From Haematococcus lacustris (lineage: Eukaryota; Chlorophyta; Chlorophyceae; Chlamydomonadales; Haematococcaceae), in the NCBI GenBank assembly GCA_030144725.1, contig JASKMD010000030.1, positions 4,805,346-4,869,345 on the forward strand: DNA of 64,000 nt, read 5' to 3'. The position numbers were made by a program, and so were the translations under genes. Positions 63,971 to 64,000 of the stretch are shown here, one piece after another; position 1 is the first letter of the stretch, and the number at the start of each line of letters is the position of its first letter. The notes beneath the pieces were generated by a model that did not search any database, was not told the origin of the DNA, and saw nothing but the letters and a program-made list of their open reading frames with translations.

Positions 63971-64000
63971 CTGGGACAGAGGGCGGGCAGGCGGGGAGGG

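Overview
This is a window of nuclear DNA from a eukaryote, most likely a chlamydomonadalean (volvocalean) green alga. Genes are GC-rich with many small GT-AG introns, low-complexity Gln/Ala/Pro tracts are common, an octotricopeptide-repeat (OPR) type gene is present, and plant/algal versions of FtsH, DUF1350, ATG101, eIF5A and expansin-like genes can be read. A Haematococcus-like genome would fit, but that is a guess from style and not a species call.

Layout, left to right. 0-10 kb: an expansin-like gene (2.0-3.0 kb, -) and a long, broken Fanzor gene (eukaryotic TnpB/IS607-like RNA-guided nuclease, 4.5-10.0 kb, -). This gene holds a 1.6-kb satellite inside a GC-AG intron and a 755-bp hAT-like element in an exon. 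10.4-14.7 kb: an FtsH-type membrane AAA gene with no protease domain (-). 15.1-16.3 kb: a Fanzor-like C-terminal remnant and about 185 copies of GGGGC. 16.9-17.06 kb: a U2 snRNA gene (-). 17.5-22.3 kb: a DUF1350 gene (-) with two Fanzor relics in its introns. 22.7-23.0 kb: a second Fanzor subfamily. 23.4-31.7 kb: a large OPR-like helical-repeat gene (-). 32.3-34.3 kb: the autophagy gene ATG101 (+). 34.7-48.2 kb: two tandem expansin-like copies with a 5'-truncated SNM1 nuclease copy between them. The second expansin copy is split by a 4,872-bp DNA transposon that has perfect 26-bp terminal inverted repeats and a 4-bp target duplication. 49.3-52.2 kb: a second broken Fanzor gene (-). 53.5-54.5 kb: eIF5A (-). 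54.9-57.0 kb: more Fanzor relics. 57-64 kb: an inverted copy of the 37.5-48.2 kb block (without the transposon), holding an intact expansin-like gene and an SNM1/DCLRE1-type gene that runs off the right edge.

The host genes are unrelated housekeeping genes. What ties the window together is mobile DNA. At least three Fanzor-related subfamilies have left about a dozen full, truncated or 3'-end-only copies. All examined copies of subfamily 1 share a conserved 3' non-coding tail, the place where guide RNAs of this nuclease class are expected. One subfamily-2 relic is 5'-truncated and flanked by an 18-bp direct repeat, which looks like retroposition. The transposon at 42.4-47.3 kb encodes a spliced protein of about 1,108 residues that I cannot assign to a named superfamily, and it is the best candidate here for an undescribed mobile system.
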